Assembly (NCBI GenBank): GCA_963277665.1
Contig: OY728122.1
Span: 1,541,276,868 to 1,541,340,867, forward strand
Direction of reading: 5' to 3'
Length of the DNA: 64,000 nt
From: Viscum album
Taxonomy: Eukaryota; Streptophyta; Magnoliopsida; Santalales; Viscaceae
Below the pieces are notes generated by a model. The model had not been told where the DNA came from. It worked only from the letters and a program-made list of their open reading frames with translations, and did not search any database. A program made the position numbers and the translations under genes. Every line of letters starts with the position of its first letter. Positions within the stretch are counted from its first letter, which is position 1. This document shows, in pieces, positions 35,293 to 49,370 of the stretch.

Positions 35293-36600
35293 CCACAAAA
35301 TTAATTCGGGTTATCAAAGGTTTAATACTTGAAAGTTCCTTTAATAGAAACCCACATCGTAAAAATTAATACTAAAACTTACTTTTAAATGGGAAAGATG
35401 GAAACATAATGGTTATCCAAAGTAACACATAACTAGGTTTCGACATAGGAGAACATTGGTGGGATGTGAAAACATGGGAATAGAAGAAAAGCGTAAATAA
35501 TAATTGATATTGATATAGATCACTGATCACAAGAAAGTGGGTGATCTAAATAATGTTAACAATCACAAAACCATAAAACAAAGAAGCATGTAAGAGGTCA
35601 TTGATACTACCAAAAATGGAGATAATAGGACAATATATTATTTGAAGACCATTTTCCCAAAGTTGAATATTTTTCATGAGAAAATATAGTTAATTGATTT
35701 CAGTATAATCTTACCCTTTGTTGTGCCCTGATAAATTTCTACTTCATCTCTTATTCTAAGAAATAAAGGTCTATTTGTAATTCCCAAGGTAATAACAGAC
35801 CATGAGGTATAATGATAATTCATTACTTCTGTCTTTAGTTAACATCATACAAAAATAGTTTGCACAAGTTATCATGTATTCCTAAATCCTCATATGGTAA
35901 GATAATACTTTTATCTCTAAAAACTCATCCAAATTTTAAAATAAAGAATTCTATGAATAATTATCCTTTTAACCTTTCGAAAAGATGTAAATCTAAAAAT
36001 TTAGAAATAATGTCACTAAATTATCATAACATTGATCCCTCAAATATTATAAATTATCTCTTTTTTTCATACACAAAACATGTGAATATTTTTATCATGT
36101 ATTCTATTAACAAATTTTAATAACTTAAATTACCTCAAATCCTTTTTGAAAACATGCATGTTTCCTTTTTACAAGGTTTATTGGATATATTCCTTAAATC
36201 CAATAATGTTGTAAAATTCATCAATGATAACATAAACCAATTTTCAAAAAGTCCCTAATTAGTTAAAAGGTAATTTGAATCGTCTAATTTACTTATTCAT
36301 ATCCAATATATCTTTATCTAAATAACATTATCTTATCATAAGGAATATATTAAGGGTTATATTTCCATTAATCATGTATGTTCCATTAATATCACTATTC
36401 CATTAAATCAATTTTCTATTTCATGGGAACCATTCAATGTTTTATTGTAAATCCATAGTAAAAAATCATAAAATAAATAATCCTTATACATATCACCATT
36501 CATATTTCCTAATTCTTGAATCCAAATATATAAAACATTAATTATTTCACTTCATCCTTAAGACATTTGAAGTCTACCACATCCTATTACATAATAAATC
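35293..36600 (-). other. Y internal region, 3' part, no recognisable gene
   Basis: This is AT-rich sequence between the gag remnant and the 3' LTR. I found no protease, RT, RNase H or integrase motif on either strand. The only longer frame (35,860-36,120, +, 86 codons) has low-complexity composition and no family resemblance. Confidence 0.5.
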
Positions 36601-37160
36601 TTTTTTAAAAATTTCATATATAGTCTCATCATCATTAGAAGTATAACAATTAATCATACCACCTTGATGATACTCATTGGAAGCTTTCCACTTAGAACAT
36701 CAATTTTCATAATGTCCATTAATTCAACACATAAAGCATTTAAACTTTGATGATGTCTTAGGGAGGGAAATATTCCGATCCATTACATTAACTAAATAAT
36801 TCATTTTATCATTTCAGTAACTTTATTTGTGTTATTATTTTCCCTAGTCAAAAAATTTTCTCGTTCCTCTAAGGCATTCACTTGGGTGATTCTTTCCACA
36901 TTATTGATGCAAAGAAAATTGAATCTTATTTCCTCCATAGTCTCCATTACCTAAAATATCAATGAAATCATTCCTTCCCCTACTTGGTGAGTATAATAGT
37001 TGGTTACAGTATATATTATCAATCATGTTTCATGAAAACTAATTAGTCAGGATCAACATATCCTTCACTCAACTGATCATCCCATTTGACTGTTCATCAA
37101 CAAATTTTCCATCACATTCAATGTTAACACAATTCGTTATGGTTTCATTCATTGTATAAA
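36600..37160 (-). pseudogene. Y gag remnant with CCHC zinc knuckle
   Basis: On the minus strand a start-like segment, MNETITNCVNIE, lies near 37,100-37,155. It is followed by a charged helical stretch (NNVERITQVNALEERENF, near 36,830-36,910) and a zinc knuckle at 36,741-36,697, reading C-F-M-C, stop, I-N-G-H-Y-E-N, stop, C. The four metal ligands are all kept although two stops lie inside the knuckle. This is nucleocapsid-type gag; the lineage is unclear. Confidence 0.6.
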
Positions 37161-39503
37161 ACCATAAAGCATAGTGTGATAATAACTTATCATATACTAA
37201 AACCCCATAATCATGAAAAATCATGGTTCACTCGCATGAACATCTTAGTAGTCAAGGTTCATTACCAAGACCATATTATTAGTCAAAGGCCTTTACTAAA
37301 CCGAGATCACTCTTTATTCCATCAATGTATATCTCATGAGATAATAAATATTTACCCAATGAATTGTGGGGATATATAGGTCCCCCCATATCATAATTAA
37401 ATCATACAAACTTTTTCCATAAGATCATAAAAAATCATACCATAATCCACAAAATTAAATGGCTATCATAACCATGAAATCATACCATAACCGATAGAAA
37501 AAGATACAGGTTTCATAATAATTTCATCAAAGAAAAACATATGAAAAGAAGTAGTTTTAATAAGCATATAACCCATGACAAGGTAACAAGTTTCATAAAT
37601 ATATTACCCATGGAAGAGAAACATGTTTCATAAAAATCATGCCATAAAAAATAAACAATTTATAGATTTTATATTAATGAAACCTTTGGATAATTTCTCC
37701 AGAAAATCATGAGAAACATCATTATATTTCATCTTAGTTAGAAAATAATTTTGAAATATCTTAAAAACATTTATCAAGGAAAATATCCTTTATTATTTGA
37801 AAAATGATTTTTTAAAGATAAAAACTTTTGAATTTTTTTTTCATTTAAAGTAAAACATGAAAACTTATAAACAATCTAGATTTTTTTTAAAACCTATAAA
37901 TGAAGCGTGAAAAAAAATTTAGAAAGTTTTTTTTGAAAGCATATAAAGAAACATTGAAAAAATTTTGAACACCATTTTCTTTGAAAATAAATTGAAAAAT
38001 TAGAACAAAGCCCTGAAATTATTTTGGAAATATTTTTATAGAAAACTGATAAAAGAGGCTTTAAAATTTTTGAAAACCATTTTCCTTGAAAACATATAAA
38101 ATAATATTGAATAAATTTAAATTAATTTTTAAATATAGGGAATTTTTAAAAAGTTTTTCCTTCAAAAGAAAAATTAAATTAAAAAAAATTCCAGTATCAT
38201 AGGAAAACAATTTCTTTAAAAAATAACATTGTAAACATAAAAATGAAGATTAAAGGAAATAATGGTCATGCGGGTGGGTAATTAAATACATGTTGATGAT
38301 TCATTTTTTACATTAAAAGTTTGTAGAAGTGCCTTTTTCAAAAAATGACAAGAATATTTCTTTAAAAAAAATTAAAGACAAAAGATATGTAAAGAATTAA
38401 TTTAAATATTATAGAATAATATTAAAACATTTTTGAAACATTTTATAAAAAATGGTTTTTAATGAACAAAAATTTCCATCCAAAAGAATAAATAATGTTA
38501 TATTTGCATAAATATATTTTCTTAAATATATTAAGTACCAAAGTGTGGAAAAATTGTACCAATACACAAAGATATCATGGATAACTAGATGAGAATAAAG
38601 TTCATGAGATTTCTTGAGATATGGATTATAATATTTCATCAATGGATTCAATATCATAAATAATACTGATTTGAGATATAGATTATAATATTTCATCAAT
38701 GGATTCAATATCATAAATAATCTTGATAAACGACGAGATTGTGGAAATAATTTGTTACCACTTTGGTAACTTTGAATCATAATCACCATAAAAGAATAAA
38801 ATTACACGAATCATAAAATATAATTAAAATAAGGATATTCATGGTATAAAAATTCAATGGGAAGTATATACACCCCATAAAAAATATAAGTTCATAACAT
38901 GAAATGTATCTAAATAAAGGAAAATTGAGACAGAATTACTTTTCTGATTTGGTAAATTTTGAGCCATAAACTACAAAAAATAAAGATTATAAAATAGATA
39001 TGTAAATACACACAAATTTAAATATATGAATCATATAAAACATTAATTATAATTATATACCCCATATAAGAAAATAGGAGGTTAAAATGGCTTGTGTCTC
39101 AAAGAAAATAAAAGAAAGTCAAGAAAACACATACCTCTAGTCCTAGTTGTCACATGTGTCTTTATCTTTGTAGTCAATAAACTTATTGTAATTGTTTAAT
39201 TTCTTCAGAACCTTTTTCATTTTTATAAATAATTTTATTTAACTTATTAAAATTTTGAAACCACTACTTAAACAATTATTTTTACATCGGGTGTTTTGAC
39301 TATATTCAAATTATTTGTAAAAAATGACTTTGGTAGGTCAACTTAGGGTCAAAGGGGTAATTATATAAACATCTACAAAACAATAATCCTGACATAATTA
39401 ACATATTTATACATAAATAATCATTTTAAAACCAATCATTAAATATGGTTAGGAAAAATGAACCAAAGTTACAATAATGGAGACGATTGGTCGTATGTAT
39501 GCA
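37161..39503 (-). other. Y internal region, 5' leader part, no recognisable gene
   Basis: This part is AT-rich, with an A/T-homopolymer-rich stretch at about 37,740-38,400 containing loosely repeated ACCATTTTCTTTGAAAA-like segments, and a 57-bp tandem duplication at 38,614-38,727. No coding motif is seen. It continues on the far side of the CACTA element. Confidence 0.45.
38614..38727. repeat. Two-copy 57-bp tandem duplication
   Basis: Copies at 38,614-38,670 and 38,671-38,727 differ at only a few positions (TTGAGATATGGATT against TTGAGATATAGATT at the start). Because 57 is divisible by three, an open frame on the minus strand carries a 19-residue duplication. Confidence 0.85.
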
Positions 39504-39533
39504 CACTACTAAAGAATAGGCCTTTAACAGCGC
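39504..39533 (+). repeat. CACTA left terminal inverted repeat
   Basis: It reads CACTACTAAAGAATAGGCCT on + and continues TTAACAGCGCT. It pairs with 51,107-51,136. Confidence 0.88.
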
Positions 39534-39780
39534 TAAAAATAGTCTTTATCATCACGAGAGAATAAATGACTAATATAGAAAGATTGAAATACCTTGGATT
39601 TTACTAGTGGAAAAAATCACTGAGAAAGGGGCACTTTATCAGCGTTTTAAGAAGTTATAATAAATGAAAAAATTTATCAGTGCATTTTTTTGCACCGATA
39701 CATGGGACCTTTATCAGCACTTACAGGGGCACTAATAAAGGGTACCTTTATCAGCATTTGTAAAATCACTAATAAATGGT
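39534..39780. repeat. CACTA left subterminal repeats
   Basis: Several copies in both orientations of a motif like TTTATCAGCGCT or AGTGCTGATAAA occur at about 39,627, 39,676, 39,711 and 39,750. In En/Spm elements such subterminal repeats bind the regulatory transposase TNPA; binding here is inferred. Confidence 0.7.
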
Positions 39781-40499
39781 AATACTATAGTGTGTTGTAG
39801 TATCACACAACAAAATCATTGAAATGTGCTATAACAACACACTATAGCACTAGAAAAACCACATGATATTAACAAAATCATGTACCAATGAAAAATTTAA
39901 ATGAAATGAAATTTATAACACAAATAAAAGAAAAAAATTATATTAAAAACATCTTAAACATTGGTTTATACTATTACATAATTAAAAATAATTGGATAAA
40001 TTCAACGACATCAATGTAACTTTGTCTTTTTATCCAAACATTGAATCATTCTATTACTGAACAAACCATCCTTATATGAGAAAAATAACACACCTTTATA
40101 TTAAATGAATAATTATGTTAGTAATAACAAAAAAATTAGTAGAACCTATTAATTTTAAACTAAACTTTGAGTTATATGTGGAAAACATTGTATCATATTT
40201 ATTTTATGTTGATTCTTACACTCCACACCATTTCTTATTCATATTCCATAAATGTATCTATAAAAATTAATTAAATAGGTATGCAATATAGCCCCACAGG
40301 CATAACCTTGTGCTCATGTTCAGTGGTGGTTTTTGGGAGGATATAATTTTGAACCTCCCCATGTGCATTTACATAGGATTTCATTTGATTATTCCCCACC
40401 TTTTGTTTATGTAATATAGAAAATTATAAGATAAAAATAATAAGGATATCAATTAATTTATAGAAAACATAATGAAGGGAAAACAACCTAGGATTTTTT
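39781..40499. other. CACTA interior between subterminal repeats and tandem array
   Basis: This stretch is AT-rich. I see no open frame of note or domain motif; by position it is 3' to the transposase gene. Confidence 0.4.
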
Positions 40500-42780
40500 T
40501 TCTTCAATTTTGGCGATGTGATTCACATTTTAAACAAAAATTATAGTTACATATTGAAAATATGAACTTGGATTCATACCTATAACATTGTGCATTGGAT
40601 TGATGTGCATATGATTTCTACATTTGTCAGAAGGATTATGGATCATTTTCATGGAATATAAAAAACAAACTGAATGTGTTTACTCAATTTGATTATGTTA
40701 CTTGTCTTTTTGAATAAAAGGTCATTTTAAACTAGAAACACACACTTTGACTCATTCTGATCAAATAATGTGTTTTTTTGAGCTATAATTGATTCCAATA
40801 AATAAAAAATCACTTATGTATCATTTTTCTGAATTATCAAAATAATTCGAGCTCATTTTATCAGTTTTCAGTGAGTGACACTTTTTTAACTAAAATATTG
40901 ATTTTAAACTGATAATGGAATCATTGAGTCATAAAGGTCACATATTATATCATTCTATAGTGAGGCGGATTTATACATGTCATAAATGACATATAGATCA
41001 TTTTAATAAAGTATACAAACAATTTAAATGCATTGGTTTTGAGTAATCCAATTATCGTTTTTACTAAAATTGATGTCAATTTTAAATAGAAAGATACACT
41101 TGGAGTCATATTGATCCCACAATGTGTAATATTGATGTGAAGATGATTGCAAAATTTATCAGTGGCTTATGGATTGTTTTCCTAAAGTAAAAAAAATCTA
41201 AATGCATTTTCTCAGTTTTGAGTACTTCAGTTATCTTTTTTACTAAAATGTCATTTTAAACTAAAAACACAGACATTTACTCATATGAATCACATTATGT
41301 ATTGGTTTGAAGTGATAAAAATTTATACACATAAAAAATGACTTATGAATAATTTTTATATTTTTTCAAAAAAATAAGAGTGTCTTTGCTCAGTTTTAAA
41401 TGAGTGATACTTTTTAAACTAAAATGACAATTTTAAAATGATAACGAACACATTTAGTCATACCAGACACATCATGTATCAAGTTTAACTGAGGATAATT
41501 ACTACAAATAAAAAATGAATTATGTATATTTTTCCTAAAGTATGAAAATAATCAGAATGTTTTTTTAGGATTTGAGTAGGTGAGTTGTTCTTCTTACTAA
41601 AAATGATGTGAATTTTAAATAAAAAGAAACACCTACTGTCATTCTGAAAACACTGTGTGTTGGATTTTGATGTGGATAATTCCTAAATATATCAAATGAA
41701 TTATAGACAATTTTAATAAATTATAAAAACAATATGAATGTTTTTTCTTAGTTTTTTGTACATAACATGTCATTTTTACTAAAATGTCTTTTCAAACTAG
41801 AAACACACACTTTGACTCATACTGATCGCCTCATGTATCAGTTTGTTGTGAGACTAATTAATACTCATGATATGTTATTTATGAATTTATATCCTCAATT
41901 ACCATGATAATTTGAGTCTGTTTTCTCAGTTTTCATTAAGTGACACTTTTTGATCTAAAATGTCTTTTTTAAACTGATTATGAGCACTTTGAGTCATTAT
42001 AGGAACATACGGTATCATATTGAGTTTAGGATGATTCTTATATATCGAAAATTATTTATAGAATGTTTTCCTAAATTATAAAAATAATATTAATTCATTT
42101 TCTGGGTTTTGATTAAGTTAGTTTTCCTTTTTACTAAAATTAATGTCAATATTTAATAAAAATATGCACTTGGAGTCATATCGGTAAGACCATGGATCAG
42201 ATTTAGGTGAGGAAGATTCCTACATGTTCCAAATAATATATGAATCATTTTAATAAATTATAAAATTAATATGAATGTTTTTTATTGATTTTCGGTACAT
42301 CACTTGTTTTTTACTAACTTGCCATTTTAAACTAGAAACACACACTTTGACTTGTATTGATCACAATATGTATCAGTTTAGTGCGAAAATGATTCTTAAA
42401 TATCACAAATAATTTATGAAGCTTTTTTAAAAATTATGAAGATAATCTTATTGAATTATATCATTTTCAGCGCGTGACACTTTTGGGCTAAAATTATTAT
42501 TTTAAACAAAAAATGGACCCTTTAGTAATATTTTGCACATAGTGTATATGATTGTGGTGAGGCTGATTCATACACATAAATGATTACATATAGATCACTC
42601 TAATATATTATAATAACGACATGAATAAGTTTTCTCAGTTTTGAGTATGTGAGTTGTATTGTTTTTGAAAATTAATGACAATATTCAATAAAAAGAAGCA
42701 CTTGGAGTCATACTAGTCACACCAAGTGTCAAATTGAGGTTAAGATGATTCCTACATGTGCCAAAGTCTCAAAAAATCAT
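40500..42780. repeat. Higher-order tandem array inside the CACTA element (about 13 monomers of about 178 bp)
   Basis: Three monomer types alternate. Type A carries an AGAAACACACACTTTGACTC block (near 40,735, 41,270, 41,805, 42,338). Type B carries GTGACACTTTTTxACTAAAA (near 40,872, 41,405, 41,940, 42,470). Type C carries GTCAATTTTAAATAxAAAG and CACTTGGAGTCAT (near 41,075, 41,615, 42,150, 42,685, and a first copy near 40,540). Same-type spacing is about 535 bp, three monomers. All share a core of TTTACTAAAATG, GAGTCAT, a GTATCA-like block and an AATxATTTTxxTAAAxTAT block. Confidence 0.85.
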
Positions 42781-44600
42781 AACTACCAATGTCACCATGA
42801 TTTCTATTTCATCTTTTTGTTGAACTTCCAACAATGCATATTGACTCAATGTTCTTAGCTGAAAAATCTTTCTCATTATTGAAATCCGGAAGAGTGGAAG
42901 AAGATAATGTACCCATTATATCATGTTAAGTCACCACGATGGGAATGTGAGCTTATTATTATATTACATCTTTCAACACTGATAATTTTTCTATCTAAGA
43001 ACATAGACATAATATGTTGTGTTGGATGTTCAAAAAATAATTACAATGGAAGGCATGGTAACATTGGAATAATGGAACATTTTATCTATTTTTGGGATTT
43101 TTGAAAAAGTTGAAAGAAAAATATGACATCCCAAAAGATCTGTGAAAAAATATTAATAATTATTAAATAAAAAAGAAAGAAAATTATCTTACAAGTTGTA
43201 GATAAAATTATGAAAAAATTAATTAAATAAGTAGTAGGAATTAACTTTTCATGATGGTGGTAATAATTCATGATGAATTTACTAGTTTTAATTACATCTG
43301 TTGCAAGCTCGAAGTCAAATATATCATGACCATGATCTTCTTTGAACAAACCACCCCAACTAAAACCAATGAATCGACCTACATAATAAAAAAATTATTT
43401 TACGTGTAATACATAAAAAAATAAATTAAACATAAACATGAAGAAATATGTTAATTTTATGAAAAATGATTTTACTATGAAAAAATTAAGATTACCTATG
43501 TGATTGAGCATTGGGGGAAACTTAAAGGAACGTGAAAAATTACAACATTGCTGGGGTGAGAATATTTTGAGGGAAAACATAATATATAATATTACAAGGG
43601 AAAACATAGTATATTAAAAAACATTTTTACCTCATATTTGAAATCTAATTATTTTTTATAGGTTTGGGGGATCTAGTTCTTATATCGAGAATTAAAATCC
43701 CCTATTTGTGATTTAATATAAAATACAAGACATTATCTACACTGGGACTGACAGAAACTAATTGTGATCTCCCAATGAAATGGTCATCCTCGATTGAATT
43801 TTCATATTACTAGATATTTTTTTTAATTACGAGTAAGAAAATAAAACAATTATTATTTGATGTATGTAAGATATAAAATATATACACTACTTGTGGTGCC
43901 ATTATAATTGAATTCCCACCACCTTAGATACTGAAATTCACATTTTAAAAGGCAATTTAATCAATTTTTATTGCACTCATATTATCAACCCATTTGCAGC
44001 AGAAAATGAAAACGTGAAATGTTGTATAATCGAACTCATATATCAGTTCGATAATGCCAAAATATGACATTTTTGTATAAATTGGATTTCTATCCTTGTA
44101 AATAGATATGTTAATCAATTCTTCCCAAATAGTAACACCACTATTATGAATCGTACTACAATAATTGTGTTATTTTATATAGAATATATAACCATTGATT
44201 ATAAAACCAGTGCAAGAGATAACATTTGAATTTGGTCCCCTGTCTAGTCATTGAAGTCATTTGATAATTGAATTCGAATTTTTAGATAACTCTTTTTTAA
44301 TTTGATATCAAAATCATTCTTTAAACTTTATGTGTATTTGATTTCAATTCTTCATCCCTTGATAGATTCAAATATCTAAGATTTTTTTGTGGGATTCAAT
44401 GTATGGATCAACATCTTAAATATTTTGTAAAATGTAATGGTGCACTTGATCCTGATCCATAAGTGTAATTGAACAACATCTCTTCCAGAAATCACTTCAC
44501 CCATAAGGCATCCGTTGTGATTAGACATTAGGAGACCAATGTTGTCCACATGTGATAGGTAATCAGTATATAATTCAATAGTTTTTCAACAATATATCAT
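42781..44600 (-). other. CACTA interior 3' of the transposase
   Basis: Probably the decayed end of the transposase gene. A minus-strand segment, IGFSWGGLFKEDHGHDIFDFELATD, spans about 43,290-43,365; it is given here only as description and is not confidently assigned. The rest has no recognisable motif. Confidence 0.4.
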
Positions 44601-46500
44601 TATTAAACATAACCTCCTATATGACTTCAATTCTTGAAATACCCTTTAAAAATCTTAATATACCCTTCAATGGGGTACACCAATCTATAATGGATAATAC
44701 CACATAGTTTAACCTCTCTGACCAATAGAACCATTTGGTGGACTATTATAACATAGAATGATGGTGATAAGAAAATATCTAATTCATATAACATGAATGA
44801 AACCTCCTTATCCATGATTAGAAAAATTATAAGGTCTACAATATTACTAAATATGGATTTGAAAAGGGATCATAGTCTGGTTAATATATATCATAAATTT
44901 TGACACAGAATGAAATGAAAAGCAACAAGCATCAAATATTTCATCAAAATAGGGAAGTCGTGTGATTTTAGTCCTTCTAACTTCAAAATAGTTATTGAAA
45001 AAAAATTCTTGATATTTTAGGAATACACATATGGATCTTTTACACTATTAAGGAAAAGAAAAAATTACAATTTTTCTTATCTTTATAGTGTATAATCTAT
45101 TGGAGGAATAAAAGTACACCCTTTACCCTTTACCAGTGCCAACTATTCCCTTATCCCCATGTAAATCATGTCTAATTGAGACTTTATGTCATCTTTAGTT
45201 TTTCTAGGAAAATTATGTAACATAACAATAACACTGTAAAATATTTTCTTTCAACATCAATGACATCAAAAAAATGTCTAGCGTACAAATAATTCCAATA
45301 AGGTAATTCAAAGAAAATTGATATCTTCTTCCAACCTACTTTCATATGGTTTTTACAAAATGTTTTACTAAAAATATTGTCAATATCATTTACTTTGTTG
45401 AACATTTTATCACCTGTTACTATATATGGTGTTGTACCTTGTTCGATATTCCCATAAAATGTCATTATCTATGATCAGTATTTATTCTATCGAGGTAAAA
45501 ATTTCCAATTTCTTAAAAAAATAGTCTTTGAGGAATATTTAAACCAAACGGAATGTGTTCATTTTTTACAAATTGGAAACCACAAAATTCTTTTAATACT
45601 AGAGCCTAATAAATTTACATAAGGCAGGAAGTCAATAATCATCCCATAGAACATCGACCTCAATGTAAATTCTGCACTTCTATGAGAGTCATACATTGTA
45701 AAACATATATCCCACATCAATTTTATATCTTTGACCAACGGATCCAAATTGACATCAATATCATTACCAGATTACTTTGGTTAAGATATAAGTAGATACA
45801 ACATAATGTATTTTCACATTATGAATAACCATGGTGGAATGTTATAATTTTCTAATAAGAGGGGATATATAATATGATTACTAATATGTATAACAAAATT
45901 ATTTATTCAATATGTTGTTTAAACTAGATGAAATTCTTTCATATCATTTCCAAATTGAGGATACTTGTAATCAATTTTCTTCCATTGAGGGGAATCTTCT
46001 TGATAATGTAGGTTCCCATATTTAATTCTTGTATCTTCATGCCATGTTAGTTGTCCCATGGTTTCTTGACATCCATATAGTCTTTTAAACCATGTAATGA
46101 TAAGAATGTACCATAAATATTTCGATGTACTTGATTCATTTATCTTGTATCAATCTGTATCACACATAGGGAATTTTCTGAGTTATTCATGGTCCTTATG
46201 AAACAATATGGAAACATTTGGAAAATAATGTATGTTCTAGAGATCATGACCATTTAATGTTTATTTTTTTTAGAATAATATTTTCGACAAGGTCGTTAAT
46301 TTTCTTCTAGTAACATATCATTCCAGATAATAATTAGTTTTACAAAGCTAGTGTCACTCCTTCCACTACCATCTTTCAAATTATATAACATTAATAAATC
46401 TAAAAATATTGTGTATTTAGTACAAATGGTATATAATAGTCTCTTATAAAATCTATTTAAATTATCAAAACAATTTTGGATAATCACGAAGGTCCTATTA
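44600..46500 (-). pseudogene. CACTA TNP2-type transposase remnant
   Basis: This is the decayed transposase that cuts and joins CACTA ends. Minus-strand fragments in order: SFVKLIIIWNDML near 46,330-46,370 (N-terminal part); a 62-codon piece at 45,747-45,559 with DPLVKDIKLMWD, FTLRSMFYGMIIDFLPY and a WSTKG-like SSIKR segment; a 93-codon piece at 45,465-45,184 with HMKVGWKKISIFFELPYWN; and a 62-codon piece at 44,815-44,627 with FLSPSFYVIIVHQMVLLVREVKL and VYPIEGYIKIFKGY. These match the conserved order of the Transposase_21 (TNP2) family and its following domain. Multiple stops and frameshifts separate them. Confidence 0.82.
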
Positions 46501-49370
46501 GATTTACATTTTCATTTCTTCCAAATGATATGAATCATCATTTACATAGGTATTCATATAAAATGATCCATAAAACACAGTATCATTCTAATTAGTGTGT
46601 ACATTCAGTTTTTTGTCATGTCTAGTCCAATATTTATAGCTATGATCTATTTTGTAAAAAAAATTTGTCCAACTCTTTAAGACTAATTTTTATCGAATAA
46701 CAACAACATAAACATGGAAAAAGGATTTGAGAAGGTTCATATGCGTACTATATTGTAAACTTGATGAACTATTTAACATTATATTCATACTATTTTATTA
46801 AATTATTATCATGCTTCTATTTTGGATTCATATCTGTACAATTGAATTCTTAAAATATTAATTTTTAAAAAATAAATAAATAAATTCAAATAATATATTC
46901 ATTATAAAAAGTGAAAATTATATATAATTCTAATAAGGGAAACCCAAAATTTAATTATTTCAAAAAATTAAGCATGATTTAAATAAAATGGGAAATCAAA
47001 TATAAGAAAAGAAATGATCCACTATGGTGGGTTTTCCTCTGAATTCTTTTAGAGGTGAATGTTATAGACCAAAATCATCCTCATATGCTCATATCCTACA
47101 AATTTAACATTTAATTTCGTTGTTTGACACACATCCTCCATCTCTTGTGGACATGTACCTATGTTACTTCAAATACTCAAAGCAACATTAATCCATTGGA
47201 GGACTAATTATAAGAGGATTATAAAAAAAAAATAGACGTGGGATGATTCTAAAGCAAAAAAATTCAATAATAACTATTTATGAGATGGAGTTGATGAGTG
47301 TATCATTTTTAATGCATTGTGTTCACTAAAAGTTTAATGTCTCACATTTGTGAGAATTACACCATTAGAACTAGTTATTAACTCATGGCCTGTTGAAGGT
47401 GAAATTGGGGGGAGGGGACAAAAATTATTGTCTGTTATTCCAGGGGTCTTGTGGGAGACATATTAGGATATATGAATATTTTGGGACTCTATTAATTCTA
47501 TATTTATAAGAGAAATCCCACTTTTAATACTTTAAATCCTCTAATTAAGACTAGTCTTACCTATAATAAAATGATCCATCAAGTATTTATTAAATCCCCC
47601 AAACAAATGATAATATAATATAGGAAATTAAGGCGTAATAAGAAACCCAAATATGATAAACATTAATGACAAAATCTCATTCAATAAACTAAAATATATA
47701 AAAATTTATTGACAAAAAATTTTAAGAAATAATGTGTTAATTAATATACATGGGTAGTAATTTGATAATAATTGGTATGGAACCAATACATGTATACCTA
47801 AAACAATGAATATCATAAAATAATTTCTAAAAATTATTATAACATATCAAGAATTTGATAACATCCATTATAGTTTTTGGGAAAAATGTTGTAACAAACT
47901 AAGGAATTATTACATTTAATATTATTGGTATATCAAATATTGTAAAACATCTCAAAATTATAATTTCAATTAAAAAATGACAAGGAATGGAAAAAATTAT
48001 TTTAGCAAAAGAATATAACTTATAATGATAAAGGTATAAAACATATAAAAAATATTATTTGATAATTTGATTCGAGAAATATGTCTAGACATGTTGAAAA
48101 TAAAAATTACTTTCAAGCAGCAGAAGAGTAGGAATCATAAAAAAATTTCATTTTCATGGAATTTATGATTTATATGGTTATTTTGGTAATATAGTATAAA
48201 TTTTAGTCATAATGTTATAAATAATAGTGATTATGGAAGATAAATATATTTTAGGTTAAATGGGAGATGGCCCACTCTTACAAAAATAATAGTTTCAAAG
48301 TGAGTCAAATATTCATAAGTAAAATTGGATAATGAATTTCAACGACTGAATGAGCTCTATTGATCATGTGAAAAATTAAATAGTTGTATGAATGATGATA
48401 TATTGTAAGTTTTGAAATAATATAGGCCATACCTATAGTGGTATTTATATTCTATATTTTCATTCCATTTAGCTTGGACCGTCATCTCATATAATCTTTG
48501 GCAAGGGGATTAAAGCATAAAAGAAACACATTTCACCTTAATAGAAGATGGAATCTTGAGGGTGTCAAATATCCTCTCAATTTTCTCCACAAAATACTAT
48601 ATCACATTAGGATCTTATTCATGCGAAAATAAAGAGGGTTGTGGTAAAGAAAATTTTTATAAGGATCCTTATCTCCGTCAAATGTTCAATTAAATCAAAT
48701 GAAATGGATATAAAAATTATTTTCACTCTATAAAATACAATGAATGTGCATGGTCCATGGCCTAACTCAAATGGAAGGAATAAATAATCATAAATAAAAA
48801 TATTGTTCCCATCATTACCTAGAAACTAAAGAGAGGATGCTAAGAGTTTTGGATAGACACTCCTTCACACATATAACTCAAGATCTAATAAAACTCTCCT
48901 CTTTCAACAAAACATCCTTGATAAACACTGCTGACCATAGGGATATACTAATGATAAAGATGGAATGGGGATAAAAAATGAAAATAGATTTGTCAAAACA
49001 AGTAATCAATGAGTGAGGAGGAGGAGGAGGAGAAAATACGATACATTGGATTGAGTCATTGAATTGTCTAAGGGAAAGTAGAGATATTGAAAACCTAAAA
49101 AATGTTCAAGACTTGGATTCATTCGAGCCTTTCATTTGAGCCTTGAAATTGTTTGATCCCTGATTCAACCCTTGATTCGAACTTTGATTCACCGAGGAAG
49201 AGCATTGACAGAGGGTGGATTCTGCGAAATGCTTCGAATATCATGACAAGTTCATGACTAGTTAGTGTACTTTAAATAGATCATAATGCTTTTATTAGTG
49301 CTTCCAAATAAGTACTGAAAAATATCCTTTTTTATCAGGGATTATTTCTTAAGCATTGATAAAGCATTTA
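46501..49370 (-). other. CACTA interior 5' of the transposase
   Basis: No confident coding sequence. A stretch at about 48,990-49,260 is less AT-rich, with a GGAGGAGGAGGAGG run and a repeated TTGATTC/GAGCC pattern, and could be a decayed first exon. The rest is AT-rich and featureless to me. Confidence 0.35.

Noticed and set aside
35860..36120. 86-codon plus-strand frame
   Set aside because: It lies in AT-rich Y sequence, has low-complexity composition, no homologue in the window and no recognisable motif.
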